A stretch of 64,000 bases of DNA from Endomicrobium sp. (GTDB taxonomy: Bacteria; Elusimicrobiota; Endomicrobiia; Endomicrobiales; Endomicrobiaceae), in NCBI GenBank assembly GCA_031264325.1, contig JAISEE010000033.1, positions 1-64,000 of the forward strand, written 5' to 3'. The notes below the pieces were generated by a model that saw only the letters and a list, made by a program, of their open reading frames with translations, made no database searches and was not told the origin of the DNA. A program made the translations under genes and the position numbers. This document shows, piece after piece, positions 44,625 through 54,972 of this stretch (position 1 is the stretch's first letter; every line of letters begins with the position of its first letter).

Positions 44625-45019
44625 GTCATTAATTTTTTTATCTCTTCTTTTATACCTTTTTGATTTTTTTAGACTTTATGTTTACTTTTTGCTTTTTAAT
44701 GATGATTAGATCCGTTTTGGCAAACAAATGAACATGCCAATACTGACATAAAATAAAACACACATTGTAGTCAGTTCTGCTGTTTTTCATTTATGTTTTT
44801 TTGAACAAGTGTATCCATTTGGGTGATAGGTTTATCAGTATAAGCTCATTTTGCAACATAGGAATAAAGCCGTATATAGCCAAAGAGTGGTGTTTATTGC
44901 GCAAATGATAAACGTTTGTGTTGGATATACCTTTTTGATGATTTATTTATAAACCTTGCAAACTTGCGAAATAAAAAGTAAATAACTATTGAAAAAATCG
45001 CGATAGGTCTTAAGTCATT

Positions 45020-45847
45020 TTAGTTACTCCATTTTTTTATTTCATCAATTGATAATGCAGTATAAGTTTTATGCAGTAAAAAAGATTTTATTGCGTGTGT
45101 TGGACAGTAAGAAATACATCTCATACATAGTTGACATTTCATTTCTTTAAAAATAGGATAATCGTTTTTAATTTGAATATTTTTTACTGGACATATTTCA
45201 AAACAAAGTTTGCATTTTATACATTTGTCTTTATTTAAGTCAAATTTTATAATTTTTTGAAAAATTTTTATTCTCCATCTATTTGTTATAAAATTTGTTA
45301 TTGTAAAAAAAAATTTAAAAAATAAATTAGTTTTACAAGATTTTGCATTTCCATCAATCAATTGTTTAGCGAAGATTTCAATTTTTTTGTATGCTTTTTC
45401 TATTTTAAAAATGTTTTTTTCTTTTTTTTGTATAGCTATAAAATTATTAGGCATTAAAAAGTCTTTTGCTCCTATAACATCATACCCTTTATTTTTAAGA
45501 ATACATCCGAAGTTTGTTGCGGCGTTTAGAGAAAAATCTCCCATTGTTGTAAAAACAAAAATTTCAGTGTTGTTGCCCTGAGGCAAACTGTTTATAAAGT
45601 CTTTCACAACAGGAAATGTATTCCAAAACACAACTGTAAAGCCTATTCCTATAGTATGCGATAAATCTATTTTTTGAGGCTCAAATTTTGTCATGTTTTT
45701 AACATTAGTTAAATACCCGTTATCTTGCAAATCATTTGCAATTTTTTTTGCTACAAGATAGGTGTTTCCTGTTCCAGTAAAGCAATAAATATCAACAGTT
45801 TTACTTTTCAAGTTTTTTCTGCTTTTTTTCTTTTTTTTGTTTCTCAA
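45020..45847 (-). CDS. Flavodoxin-ferredoxin fusion (EFR1-type, 2x[4Fe-4S])
   Basis: YCFTGTGNTYLVAKKIANDL flavodoxin motif; two Cx2Cx2Cx3C(P) clusters CIKCKLCFEICP and CQLCMRCISYCP; the true start may be internal. Confidence 0.85.
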   Translation of the reverse strand: MRNKKKKKSRKNLKSKTVDIYCFTGTGNTYLVAKKIANDLQDNGYLTNVKNMTKFEPQKIDLSHTIGIGFTVVFWNTFPVVKDFINSLPQGNNTEIFVFTTMGDFSLNAATNFGCILKNKGYDVIGAKDFLMPNNFIAIQKKEKNIFKIEKAYKKIEIFAKQLIDGNAKSCKTNLFFKFFFTITNFITNRWRIKIFQKIIKFDLNKDKCIKCKLCFEICPVKNIQIKNDYPIFKEMKCQLCMRCISYCPTHAIKSFLLHKTYTALSIDEIKKWSN

Positions 45848-47588
45848 GATAAATTGTAAGTATTGCTATATCTGACGGTTTTATTGCGTGAATTCTTGAA
45901 GCCTGTCCAATAGTTTGCGGATGAACTTTTTTTAATCTTTGTTTTGTTTCAGATGAAAAAGAATCAACTTTATCGTAATTAAAATCTTGAGGAATTTGTC
46001 GGTTTTCATTTTCCTTCATTTTATTTGTTATCTTATTTTGGATTTCTATATATCTTTCGTATTTTTTATGTATATAAACTTCCTCTTTAGCTTTTTCTAA
46101 TGACCAAGGAGACAGATCCTCATTCGAAGGCAGATCGTTTATTTTGCCTTCATGAATATTTGACAATGCCTGTCTGTAAAGATTAAATTTTTTGTATGTT
46201 TTATCTGAAATAAGTCCCAATGAATGACCGATATCCATAAGTCTCAGGTCTGTATTATCGTTTCTTATTGAAAGTCTGTATTCGGCTCTTGATGTAAACA
46301 TTCTATATGGTTCATCTATCCCTTTTGTTGTTATGTCATCTATAAGTACGCCTATATAAGATTCGTTTCTTTTAAGCATAAGAGGGTCTCTGTCTAAAAT
46401 TTTCAATGCGGCGTTAATGCCTGCAATAAAGCCTTGAGAAGCGGCTTCTTCGTAGCCTGTGGTGCCGTTTATCTGCCCACTCAAAAAAAGATTTTCAATT
46501 GTTTTTGTTTCTAAAGTTTTTTTTAGTTGAAGAGGATTAGAATAATCGTATTCAATGGCATAGCCGTATCTTATGACTTTTGCGTTCTCAAGTCCTGCAA
46601 TTGAGTTTATCATTTTTTGTTGTAAATTGAAGAGCAATCCTGTATAGAGACCATTTAGGTAAACTTCGTTAGTATTGTAGCCTTCTGGTTCTACAAATAC
46701 ATGATGACTAACTTTCTCGGGGTAACGCTCTATCTTTTCTTCTATTGCTGGGCAATATCTAGGACTTTTGCTGTTTACTTTTCCTATTGATATAGAAGAT
46801 AATTCTAGGTTATCACTAACTATTTTGTGCGTTATAGAGTTTGTATAAGTTAGCCAACAAGAAAGTTGTTTTAAATTTTTTCTCCATTGCTCTATTTCGG
46901 TAAAATGTGAGAAAGGCTTAGGTTTTTCATCACCTAATTGTTCAGTCATTTTTGAATAATTTATAGAGCGAGAGTTAATCCTTGGAGTGGTTGTTGTTTT
47001 AAATCTGTCTAGGACAAGTCCACAGTCTTCGTTTAATGATTTTGATAGATAGATTGCCGGTTTTTCATTAAACCTTCCACCGTCAAAGTGCATTTTTCCA
47101 AGATGTATAGTACCTTTTAGGAATGTTCCTGTGGTTACTATTACAACGCTGGTGTCAATGGTTTCTCCTGTAAGTATTTTTACCCCACATATTTTTCCAT
47201 TTTTTGCTATCAAAGACGTAACCTCAGATTGTAATATTTCAAGATTAGGCTGGCTTTGGAGAGATTTTGACATTAAAAGAGAATAAAGCTCTTTATCACA
47301 CTGTGCTCTTGGTGACCATACAGCTGGACCTCTTGAACTGTTCAGTATTTTAAATTGAAGTCCGGCATGATCTGTAATTTTTCCCATTTCCCCTCCCATG
47401 GCGTCTATTTCTCTTACCATTTGGCCTTTTGCAATCCCGCCTATGGCGGGATTGCATGACATTCTGGCTATCGAATCAACATTTAAGGTAATTATTAATG
47501 TTTTGAGTCCCATTTTAGCACATGCCAATGCAGCTTCGCATCCTGCATGTCCAGCTCCAATAATCACAATTTGATATTTTTTTTCCAT
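45801..47588 (-). CDS. mnmG: tRNA uridine 5-carboxymethylaminomethyl modification enzyme MnmG (GidA)
   Basis: IVIIGAGHAGCEAALACAKMG; SCNPAIGGIAKGQMVREIDAMGGEMG; GQINGTTGYEEAASQGFIAGINA. Confidence 0.97.
   Translation of the reverse strand: MEKKYQIVIIGAGHAGCEAALACAKMGLKTLIITLNVDSIARMSCNPAIGGIAKGQMVREIDAMGGEMGKITDHAGLQFKILNSSRGPAVWSPRAQCDKELYSLLMSKSLQSQPNLEILQSEVTSLIAKNGKICGVKILTGETIDTSVVIVTTGTFLKGTIHLGKMHFDGGRFNEKPAIYLSKSLNEDCGLVLDRFKTTTTPRINSRSINYSKMTEQLGDEKPKPFSHFTEIEQWRKNLKQLSCWLTYTNSITHKIVSDNLELSSISIGKVNSKSPRYCPAIEEKIERYPEKVSHHVFVEPEGYNTNEVYLNGLYTGLLFNLQQKMINSIAGLENAKVIRYGYAIEYDYSNPLQLKKTLETKTIENLFLSGQINGTTGYEEAASQGFIAGINAALKILDRDPLMLKRNESYIGVLIDDITTKGIDEPYRMFTSRAEYRLSIRNDNTDLRLMDIGHSLGLISDKTYKKFNLYRQALSNIHEGKINDLPSNEDLSPWSLEKAKEEVYIHKKYERYIEIQNKITNKMKENENRQIPQDFNYDKVDSFSSETKQRLKKVHPQTIGQASRIHAIKPSDIAILTIYLEKQKKEKKQKKLEK
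47430..47456. repeat. Inverted repeat, 12-bp arms with 3-nt loop inside mnmG
   Basis: tgcaatcccgcc-tat-ggcgggattgca encoding the conserved CNPAIGGIA motif. Confidence 0.95.
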
Positions 47589-47931
47589 TTTAACTAATCC
47601 TATCCTATAATCTTAATCTAAAATTATAAATAATTTAGAGAAAATTTTAGCTTTTTGTATGACAAGAAACAAACTTGGTTTTATATTTTGTTGTTTTTTT
47701 ATTTTACATACCAAGTAAAATAAAACTGAAAAAATTTGTTTTAGATTTAGGAAGTTTTTAGTGTTGTAAAATTCAATATTTGACATGGAAAAGGATAAAG
47801 TAATAAAATGATAAATATTTATTGATGCTAATTTTTAGTAAAAAAATAGTAAGAGTTAGTAAAAAAATGCATAGTGTTAAGTATTAGAAGTATGTTAGTT
47901 ATATTATCATATGTTAAGTTAAGGAGAAAAA

Positions 47932-48417
47932 ATGAAGAAGATGATAACGTTTGGCTTAGTGGGACTGTTTATTTTTGCAATAGGATGTAAGAAGCATATT
48001 ATAAAGCCTGATGTTGTAGGCTCTATAGGAACAGCTACTTTTAGTGATGAGCCTTCTGTAAGAGGTGATTTTGATATAGGCAATAATCTTAAAATTGTAT
48101 ATTTTGATTTTGATAAGAGTGATTTGGTCAATGATTCTTTTAAAGCTTTGAAGGAAAATGCAAATTATTTATCTAAAAAGTCTTTTCTAAAAATTGCTAT
48201 TGAGGGTCATACAGATAATAGAGGAACAGCAGAATACAATCTTTCATTAGGCCAGCGTCGAGCTTTAAAAGTTAAAGATTATTATGTAAAGTTTGGGATT
48301 GCGGCTGATAGAATAGCTACAATTTCTTATGGTAGCGAAAAGCCAGCTATTGATGAAAATAGTGAGTTTGCTTGGTCAAGAAATAGAAGATCCGAAACAA
48401 AAACGATTAAGAGGTAA
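47932..48417 (+). CDS. pal: Peptidoglycan-associated lipoprotein (Pal/OmpA-like)
   Basis: Lipobox-like FIFAIGC; VYFDFDKSDL...IEGHTDNRGTAEYNLSLGQRRA. Confidence 0.92.
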   Translation: MKKMITFGLVGLFIFAIGCKKHIIKPDVVGSIGTATFSDEPSVRGDFDIGNNLKIVYFDFDKSDLVNDSFKALKENANYLSKKSFLKIAIEGHTDNRGTAEYNLSLGQRRALKVKDYYVKFGIAADRIATISYGSEKPAIDENSEFAWSRNRRSETKTIKR

Positions 48418-48751
48418 CGTGAAATAAGAGTTATTTTTGTTGATTTGCTTTTTTAATTGTAGTTTGCTCTTGGATGTGCTCTACATTCATTTAACCGTTA
48501 ACCGTAGGATGTTACAGATTTAAATGAAGGTGGAAAAGTAAGTGTTTTTGTTTGCAAAGAAAATGCAAAAGAGTTAAATAAGATTGTGTAGACTCATGTA
48601 TAAAAATTGACTTAATTGGAAATTTTTTAGAATTTCTAGAGTTTTTTAATGCTTTGGTTCATGAGTTTGTAGAATAAAATTTTTTATTTCTTTTTATTTC
48701 TATTAATCTTTATTAAAAAATCAAACAGTAAAAGATTTTAAGTTAGATTTG

Positions 48752-48806
48752 ATAAATAGTAAGACAAAAAAGACAAAATAGTATTGTGTTTTGTCTTACT
48801 ATTTAT
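48752..48806. repeat. Inverted repeat, 18-bp perfect arms and 19-nt loop
   Basis: ataaatagtaagacaaaa ... ttttgtcttactatttat in the pal-tonB gap. Confidence 0.93.
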
Positions 48807-49171
48807 TTATCAAGCATTTTGTACAGATGGATTATGAGTTTATCTGCAATGGTTTCCAGTCTTTAAATATTCTAATACGGAATGTGCCTAAATACAGTTT
48901 TTATATTAGGTGAGTGTTTTTATTTTTACAAAAATGTTGATTAAACATCATAAAAGATTACGAAAAAGTTGAATGATTTGATTATTATTTGGTTATAAAG
49001 CAAATAATAAACTTGTGTAGTTTCAGCTCAGTTTAAGGTTGATCGTTTTATGTTATAAAAATTTTAGAATGAAACAAGAATTTTAAAGTCGTTTTTTAAA
49101 ATAGTTTATAATTTCTCTAAGAGTCCTGAGGTTTTAACAGCACTTTAACGGTGAAAGAAAAGATATACTAA

Positions 49172-49936
49172 ATGTTAAAAGTAAATATTTTTTTTTCGTG
49201 TTTTATTGTTTCAATATCGTTGCACGTATTGCTTTTTTTCTTTATTTTTTGTGGAAAAAAACCATCAGTCTATTTTTTTACACCGATAGAAGTTATGTTT
49301 TTTTCTCAAAACCAAAATATATCGTCAACTGAAGAAATTTATGTCAATAATGCCAAAAATGCGAGCGACATTAAAGAATCGGATGAAAGTATTAAAGAAC
49401 AAGTAAAAGAAATTGTTAAAACAAAAGATAGTGTTTTTGCAAAAAAAAATACTTTTAAAAAAGAAAAATATGTATATGTAGAAAAAAATAATAAGGATAA
49501 AAGTATAAAAAATACAAAAAAAACTGAATTTGTGAAAAAAGTCTCATCTAAATCATCTGCCTTGACTGAAGTTGCACAATCTTTGAAATCTGACGTTTTA
49601 TCTAGTGCTAACGGTGGTTCTTCTCTATATACAGGAACTTTTTTTGATAATAATAGCTTTAAGTATCCTTATTACAAAAAGCAAATAATAAGAAAAGTGG
49701 AAGCTCAATGTCGCTGGGTTGAAAGTTATGATGACGGTTTAAGAGTTTTGTTTTATTTTAAAATAAATAGAGATGGTTCCGTTGGTGATATATTGGTAAA
49801 AGAATCTTCAGGTAATGAAGGTTATGATAAAAATGCTTTATATGCAATACGTAGAGCATCTCCATTTTTAGAACTTCCGGAAGGGTATGAATGTGAGACT
49901 TTGGGAGTTTTTTTTGAATTTAACATTAAACATTAA
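49172..49936 (+). CDS. TonB/TolA-like energy-transduction protein
   Basis: N-terminal TM, Lys-rich linker, C-terminal TonB-type domain FYFKINRDGSVGDILVKESSGNEGYDKNALYAIRRASPF. Confidence 0.85.
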   Translation: MLKVNIFFSCFIVSISLHVLLFFFIFCGKKPSVYFFTPIEVMFFSQNQNISSTEEIYVNNAKNASDIKESDESIKEQVKEIVKTKDSVFAKKNTFKKEKYVYVEKNNKDKSIKNTKKTEFVKKVSSKSSALTEVAQSLKSDVLSSANGGSSLYTGTFFDNNSFKYPYYKKQIIRKVEAQCRWVESYDDGLRVLFYFKINRDGSVGDILVKESSGNEGYDKNALYAIRRASPFLELPEGYECETLGVFFEFNIKH

Positions 49937-49960
49937 GATTGAAAAAGTTGGATAATAATA

Positions 49961-51265
49961 ATGAAAAAATATATTTTTTCTTTTTTTACGCTTTTGTGTT
50001 GTTTTTCATTAGTCTATGCTCAAAATGATGTATATTTATCTCTATCCTGTCCAAGTAAAAGAAGAACAGATATTGCTATAGATACTTTTATCCCTTTAGA
50101 TAAAAGTATAAATTCAGTAAAATATGCAAAACTCTTTAAAGACATAATACAAAATGATCTCATTCTTTCAAGATATTTTAATATAATACAAGAAGCTCCG
50201 GAGAATTCTGACACTAATATAAGTGAAAAGTTGTCATATTTTGCAAAATTGTGTGCATTAGTTTTTCTTAATGCTACGGTATTTTCAAATGGCGACAGCA
50301 TAGCTATTGAACTGAAAATGTTTGACGTTGAGTCTGGTGAAGTAATTTGGAGCGGTAGTTATAAAGGAGAAAGTTTTAATTATAGATATATGGCTCATAA
50401 GGTAAGCGATGAAATAGTAAAAAAAATTATCGGAGATACGGGTGTGGCTTGTACAAAAATAGTTTTTGCAAACAACAGCACAAAGCACAAAGAACTTTAC
50501 ATTATAGATTACGATGGTTATAATATTCGCAGACTTACAAGTGATAATAAAATAAATATCCTTCCTAGGTGGTCTCCAAACGGAGAGATGATAATTTATA
50601 CAAGTTATTTGTACAATAATCCTGATTTATTTTATTTAAATATTACAAAAAACAGGCGTGGAATTATTTCAAAATATCAAGGCTTGAATGCGACGGGTGT
50701 TTTTTCTCCAGATGGCAGTAAAATATTGCTTACTTTATCAAGGGGAAATTTTCCGAACTTATATCTTATAAACACTGCAGGGGAAATTCTTCAGAAATTA
50801 ACTGCAGGTGCTTGTATAGATACAAGTCCGTCTTTTGCCCCAAATGGACATGAAATAGTTTTTATTTCAGACAGAGAAGGATATCCTCAACTTTACATAA
50901 TGAGTTTGGATGATGGAAGTGTTAGAAAACTTACCACAAATGGTTTTTGCGATTCCCCTGCATGGTCACCGCGGGGCGATAAAATTGTTTTTACGATGAG
51001 GCGTGGCGGAAGTGATTATAATTTATATATCTATGATTTGTCTGTGGCTAAAATAACAAGACTTACTGGCAATCAGGGAAAAAATGAAAACCCATCATGG
51101 TCTCCAGATGGCAGATTTGTAACGTTTTGTTCAAACAGATCTGGAAAAAACGAAATTTATGTTATGGCTATAGATGGTTCGGGCACGAGGAAGCTTATGG
51201 AAATACCTGAAAATTCTTACACTCCATCATGGTCTCCTATTTTAGATAAGCAAAAGAGGCTATAG
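49961..51265 (+). CDS. tolB: Tol-Pal system beta-propeller protein TolB
   Basis: Repeated PxWSPDG / IVFxSDRxG propeller motifs after an N-terminal TolB domain. Confidence 0.93.
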   Translation: MKKYIFSFFTLLCCFSLVYAQNDVYLSLSCPSKRRTDIAIDTFIPLDKSINSVKYAKLFKDIIQNDLILSRYFNIIQEAPENSDTNISEKLSYFAKLCALVFLNATVFSNGDSIAIELKMFDVESGEVIWSGSYKGESFNYRYMAHKVSDEIVKKIIGDTGVACTKIVFANNSTKHKELYIIDYDGYNIRRLTSDNKINILPRWSPNGEMIIYTSYLYNNPDLFYLNITKNRRGIISKYQGLNATGVFSPDGSKILLTLSRGNFPNLYLINTAGEILQKLTAGACIDTSPSFAPNGHEIVFISDREGYPQLYIMSLDDGSVRKLTTNGFCDSPAWSPRGDKIVFTMRRGGSDYNLYIYDLSVAKITRLTGNQGKNENPSWSPDGRFVTFCSNRSGKNEIYVMAIDGSGTRKLMEIPENSYTPSWSPILDKQKRL

Positions 51266-51310
51266 ATAAAATTTTTAAGTTCATTTAAATCTTTAACGAT
51301 TATTCTTTTC

Positions 51311-52615
51311 TTGATAATAATATCTAGTTTTATTTTTCATTATCCTATACATCTTTATGATTTAGCGACAGGTTTTAAAACTCCAGAGTTTTCAATATCA
51401 TGGCCTGTTATAAGGATTTTTACAGAACCATTTTATTCTTTTTCTTTTTATGTTTTAACTTTAAATAAACTTTTCTATAAACCTGTAATAGTTTCTTGGT
51501 TTTTATGGATATTGTGCATAGTTTTAACCTATTGTTTTTTTATTAAGAAAACTGCTTATAAAATCGTATATAATATTATCTATTCGTTGGCTTTTTTTAT
51601 AGCATTACTTTCTTTTATTATTCTAATACCTATCCCTGGTCCAAAGCTTTTAAAACCTAAAGGCTATATTTCTATTGATACTCATTCTCACACAATAAGC
51701 TCTCATGATGGCGTAGCTTCTACAATGATAAGTTTAAAAACTCATTTACTGCAAGGTATTGATGTGTTTTTTAACACAGAGCATAACCATACAATGGGAT
51801 TTGCCAAATTTCCTGAATACGCAAAGCTTAAGACTGTCTATCCTGGTATGCAAATTCAAACAAGAGATGACATTTCAATTGTTTTGTTATCGTCAAAAGA
51901 ATTTGACGGCCGATATTATAAAAATTTGAGCTTAGTTGATATAGTAAAAAAAGCTCATGACAACAATATATTTGTTATAATGCCTCATTGGTGGAAATGG
52001 CATAAATATACATTTGAAGAACTCAAAAATTTTGGAATAGATGGTTTTGAAATTTATAATTGTGGATATAGAAATTTTGATAAAAATGAACAAAAAGTCT
52101 TAATAAGCTTTGCGAAAGAAAATAATTTAATAATGCTGGGTGTTACGGATTGGCATGGATGGGGATATATGTCTGATGTTTGGACTATTATGGAAGGTAC
52201 ATCATTAGAAAGTATTGAAAATCTGTTTACAAAAAAATTTAATACTAAAGTTATTTTGTACAGAAGAGAACAGTCAGGCTCTCTTATAAGGTTTATTTTT
52301 GAACCTTTTTCCTTTTTTTATTACTATATAAATGATATAGATTTTAAGTATTTAGTATCTCTTATTGTTTGGATTATCGCACTATTTTTAATTTTTAGAA
52401 GCTATTTTTTAAAATACTTAATGAGGTTTTTTGCTTTATTTATGACCATTGCCTATGCTTGTGGAGTGATTTATTTTTACGTAATTACAAGAAGTGTTAT
52501 CAATACAAACACAATTGTAATGAAGTTAGTTGTGCCGGTTATGGTATGTTTGTGCGTTTTATGGTTTATTTTGTGGAGAGTTAGTGGAGAACAAAAATCT
52601 GTAAAATTTTTTTAA
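51311..52615 (+). CDS. PHP-domain metal-dependent hydrolase with flanking transmembrane segments
   Basis: YISIDTHSHTISSHDGVAS...FFNTEHNHT...FVIMPHWW...LGVTDWHGWG; TM helices at both ends; TTG start is only one possibility. Confidence 0.75.
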   Translation: MIIISSFIFHYPIHLYDLATGFKTPEFSISWPVIRIFTEPFYSFSFYVLTLNKLFYKPVIVSWFLWILCIVLTYCFFIKKTAYKIVYNIIYSLAFFIALLSFIILIPIPGPKLLKPKGYISIDTHSHTISSHDGVASTMISLKTHLLQGIDVFFNTEHNHTMGFAKFPEYAKLKTVYPGMQIQTRDDISIVLLSSKEFDGRYYKNLSLVDIVKKAHDNNIFVIMPHWWKWHKYTFEELKNFGIDGFEIYNCGYRNFDKNEQKVLISFAKENNLIMLGVTDWHGWGYMSDVWTIMEGTSLESIENLFTKKFNTKVILYRREQSGSLIRFIFEPFSFFYYYINDIDFKYLVSLIVWIIALFLIFRSYFLKYLMRFFALFMTIAYACGVIYFYVITRSVINTNTIVMKLVVPVMVCLCVLWFILWRVSGEQKSVKFF

Positions 52616-52738
52616 ATAAGGTTTTATCGCTTGGTTGATATAATTTTAATTATTCAACAAAAAGTGCTTTTTAACTAGTGTGCCTTGTGTATGTTTGGTT
52701 AAATTTTTATAAGCAAAAAAGGGATGGGGGGGGGATTT

Positions 52739-53701
52739 ATGGCAAAAAGATTAGGCATTATAACTTCCGGTGGTGATGCTCCAGGTATGAACGCTGCTCT
52801 TAGAGCCGTAGTCAGACATGGGATTGCTTTAGGGTATTCAATAATAGGCATAAAGAGAGGATTTAAAGGACTTCTTGATAATGAATACATAAATCTTACT
52901 GCCCGTTCTGTTAGTGGCATAATAAATTCAGGCGGGACAATACTTCATACTGGAAGATGTTTCGAGATGAAAACAAAAGCAGGCATGAACAGATCTATTA
53001 AAGCTATAAAAGATCTTGAGTTAAGCGGTTTAATAATTATTGGCGGCGATGGATCTTTGGCTGCAGGTGACATTTTATCAAAAAAAGGCATAAAGATTAT
53101 GAATATAGCGGCTTCAATAGATAATGATATTTATGGAACTGATGAAACAATAGGTTATGACACAGCTTTAAATATTGCAGTTGAATCTATAGATAAAATA
53201 AGGGATACGGCTACAAGTCACGAAAGAATTTTTATTGTTGAAATTATGGGCAGAGAGCATGGCTTTTTAACGGCTGATGTAGGTCTTGCTGCAGGCTGTG
53301 AGTTTATAATAGTGCCAGAGATGGAAACGGACTTACGTAAACTTGTAAAAGAACTTAAAGAGGGAAAAGAAAAAGGAAAAACTTCAGAAATTATAGCTTA
53401 TGCTGAAGGTTGTGGTTCTTCTTACACGTTTGCAAGCAAAATTGAGAAGCTTACTGGGCTTGAGGTAAGAGTGAGTGCATTGGGATATATACAGCGTGGT
53501 GGGCGACCTACGGCAAGGACAAGAATACTTGCTTCAAGATTTGGTTATATGGCAGTAGATTTGTTTCATAAAGGAGAAAAAAATAAGCTTGTTGGAATAA
53601 CAAAAGGAGCTGTTTCTGTTATACCAATAAGCCTGGCTGTAAGCAAAGAAAAAAAGTTTAATGATAAGACGTTTAAAGTCTTAAAAACCTTGTCAGGTTA
53701 G
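52739..53701 (+). CDS. pfkA: 6-phosphofructokinase
   Basis: LGIITSGGDAPGMNAALRAVVRHG; IIIGGDGSLAAGDIL; SIDNDIYGTDETIGYDTALNIAVESIDKIRDTATSHERIFIVEIMGREHG; ATG 52739 likely start. Confidence 0.94.
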   Translation: MAKRLGIITSGGDAPGMNAALRAVVRHGIALGYSIIGIKRGFKGLLDNEYINLTARSVSGIINSGGTILHTGRCFEMKTKAGMNRSIKAIKDLELSGLIIIGGDGSLAAGDILSKKGIKIMNIAASIDNDIYGTDETIGYDTALNIAVESIDKIRDTATSHERIFIVEIMGREHGFLTADVGLAAGCEFIIVPEMETDLRKLVKELKEGKEKGKTSEIIAYAEGCGSSYTFASKIEKLTGLEVRVSALGYIQRGGRPTARTRILASRFGYMAVDLFHKGEKNKLVGITKGAVSVIPISLAVSKEKKFNDKTFKVLKTLSG

Positions 53702-53808
53702 TCAGTAATATATAAAATTGTTATACTAAGTGAAGTAAATTATGCTTTATATGGTTTTTACTTTAAATTATTTTGTTTTGCGATTTGAATATTTTAAAGG
53801 AAGAAAAG

Positions 53809-54972
53809 ATGAATGATGTTTTTGAAAAGATCAAACGTGGAACAAGCGAAATTATTTCTATTGAAGAATTTAAAAAAAAGCTTTTTTTAGAAAGAAAATT
53901 GAGAATAAAATTTGGTGTTGATCCGACTGTTTCTGATTTGCATTTAGGTCATACTGTAGTTATTAATAAATTAAAAACTTTTCAAGATTTAGGTCATCAA
54001 GTAATATTTTTGATAGGTGATTTTACCGCAAGAATTGGTGATCCTTCTGGTAGATCTGAAACTCGTCCTATTATCACCGAAGAACAGATTCAAAATAATA
54101 TCAAAACATATACTGACCAGGTTTTTAAAATTTTAAATAAAGAAAAAACTGAAATCGCTTACAACAATAGTTGGCTGGGGACGCTTGGAGTAAATGGACT
54201 TTTTAATCTTGTTGCAAAAAGCACGGTGTCACAAATGCTTGCTAGGGACGATTTTGAAAAGCGTTATAAGGAAGATAGATCTATAAGCGTAACAGAATTT
54301 TTGTATCCTTTGCTTCAGGCATATGATTCTGTAGTGTTAAAGGCTGATGTTGAACTTGGCGGAACTGATCAAAAATTTAATTTGCTCTTAGGAAGACAGA
54401 TTCAAAGGGATTATGGAATAAAAGAGCCTCAAGTAGTAATTACTATGCCTCTTTTGGAAGGTATAGATGGAGTCAGAAAAATGTCAAAGTCTTATAATAA
54501 TTATATAGCATTAAACGATACTCCAAGAAACATGTTTGGAAAGATAATGTCAATTTCAGATAAGCTTATGTATAAGTATTACAATCTTCTTACTCAAGAT
54601 GATTTAAATCTTGTTAAAGCTATGCATCCTAAAGAGGCAAAAATTGTTTTGGCTGGTAAAATTGTTGAAAAATATCATGGCAAAGAGGTTGGTTTAAAAG
54701 AGAAAAAAGAGTTCAATAAAGTGTTTGCCAAGAAAGGCACTCCTGAAAATATAGAAAAATATTTAATTTGTAACATGACATTATCAAAAGTGTCAGAACT
54801 TCTTTTTAAAAGTGGCATGGTTTCAAGTAAAAATGAAGCAAGGCGATTTATAGAGCAAGGTGGAGTAAAAATAAATTCTCAAAAAGTTGAAAGAGATTTA
54901 ATAGTTGATTTTTCCAAGCCATTTATATTACAAGCTGGTAAGAGAAGATTTAAGAAAATAGTAAAGAAATAA
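53809..54972 (+). CDS. tyrS: Tyrosyl-tRNA synthetase
   Basis: [57 protein letters not shown]-terminal S4 domain. Confidence 0.96.
   Translation: MNDVFEKIKRGTSEIISIEEFKKKLFLERKLRIKFGVDPTVSDLHLGHTVVINKLKTFQDLGHQVIFLIGDFTARIGDPSGRSETRPIITEEQIQNNIKTYTDQVFKILNKEKTEIAYNNSWLGTLGVNGLFNLVAKSTVSQMLARDDFEKRYKEDRSISVTEFLYPLLQAYDSVVLKADVELGGTDQKFNLLLGRQIQRDYGIKEPQVVITMPLLEGIDGVRKMSKSYNNYIALNDTPRNMFGKIMSISDKLMYKYYNLLTQDDLNLVKAMHPKEAKIVLAGKIVEKYHGKEVGLKEKKEFNKVFAKKGTPENIEKYLICNMTLSKVSELLFKSGMVSSKNEARRFIEQGGVKINSQKVERDLIVDFSKPFILQAGKRRFKKIVKK

Noticed and set aside
43869-47588. Possible oriC neighbourhood because mnmG (gidA) and rsmG (gidB) are close
   Set aside because: No dnaA, parAB, dnaN or DnaA-box cluster was recognised; the gid genes alone are insufficient.
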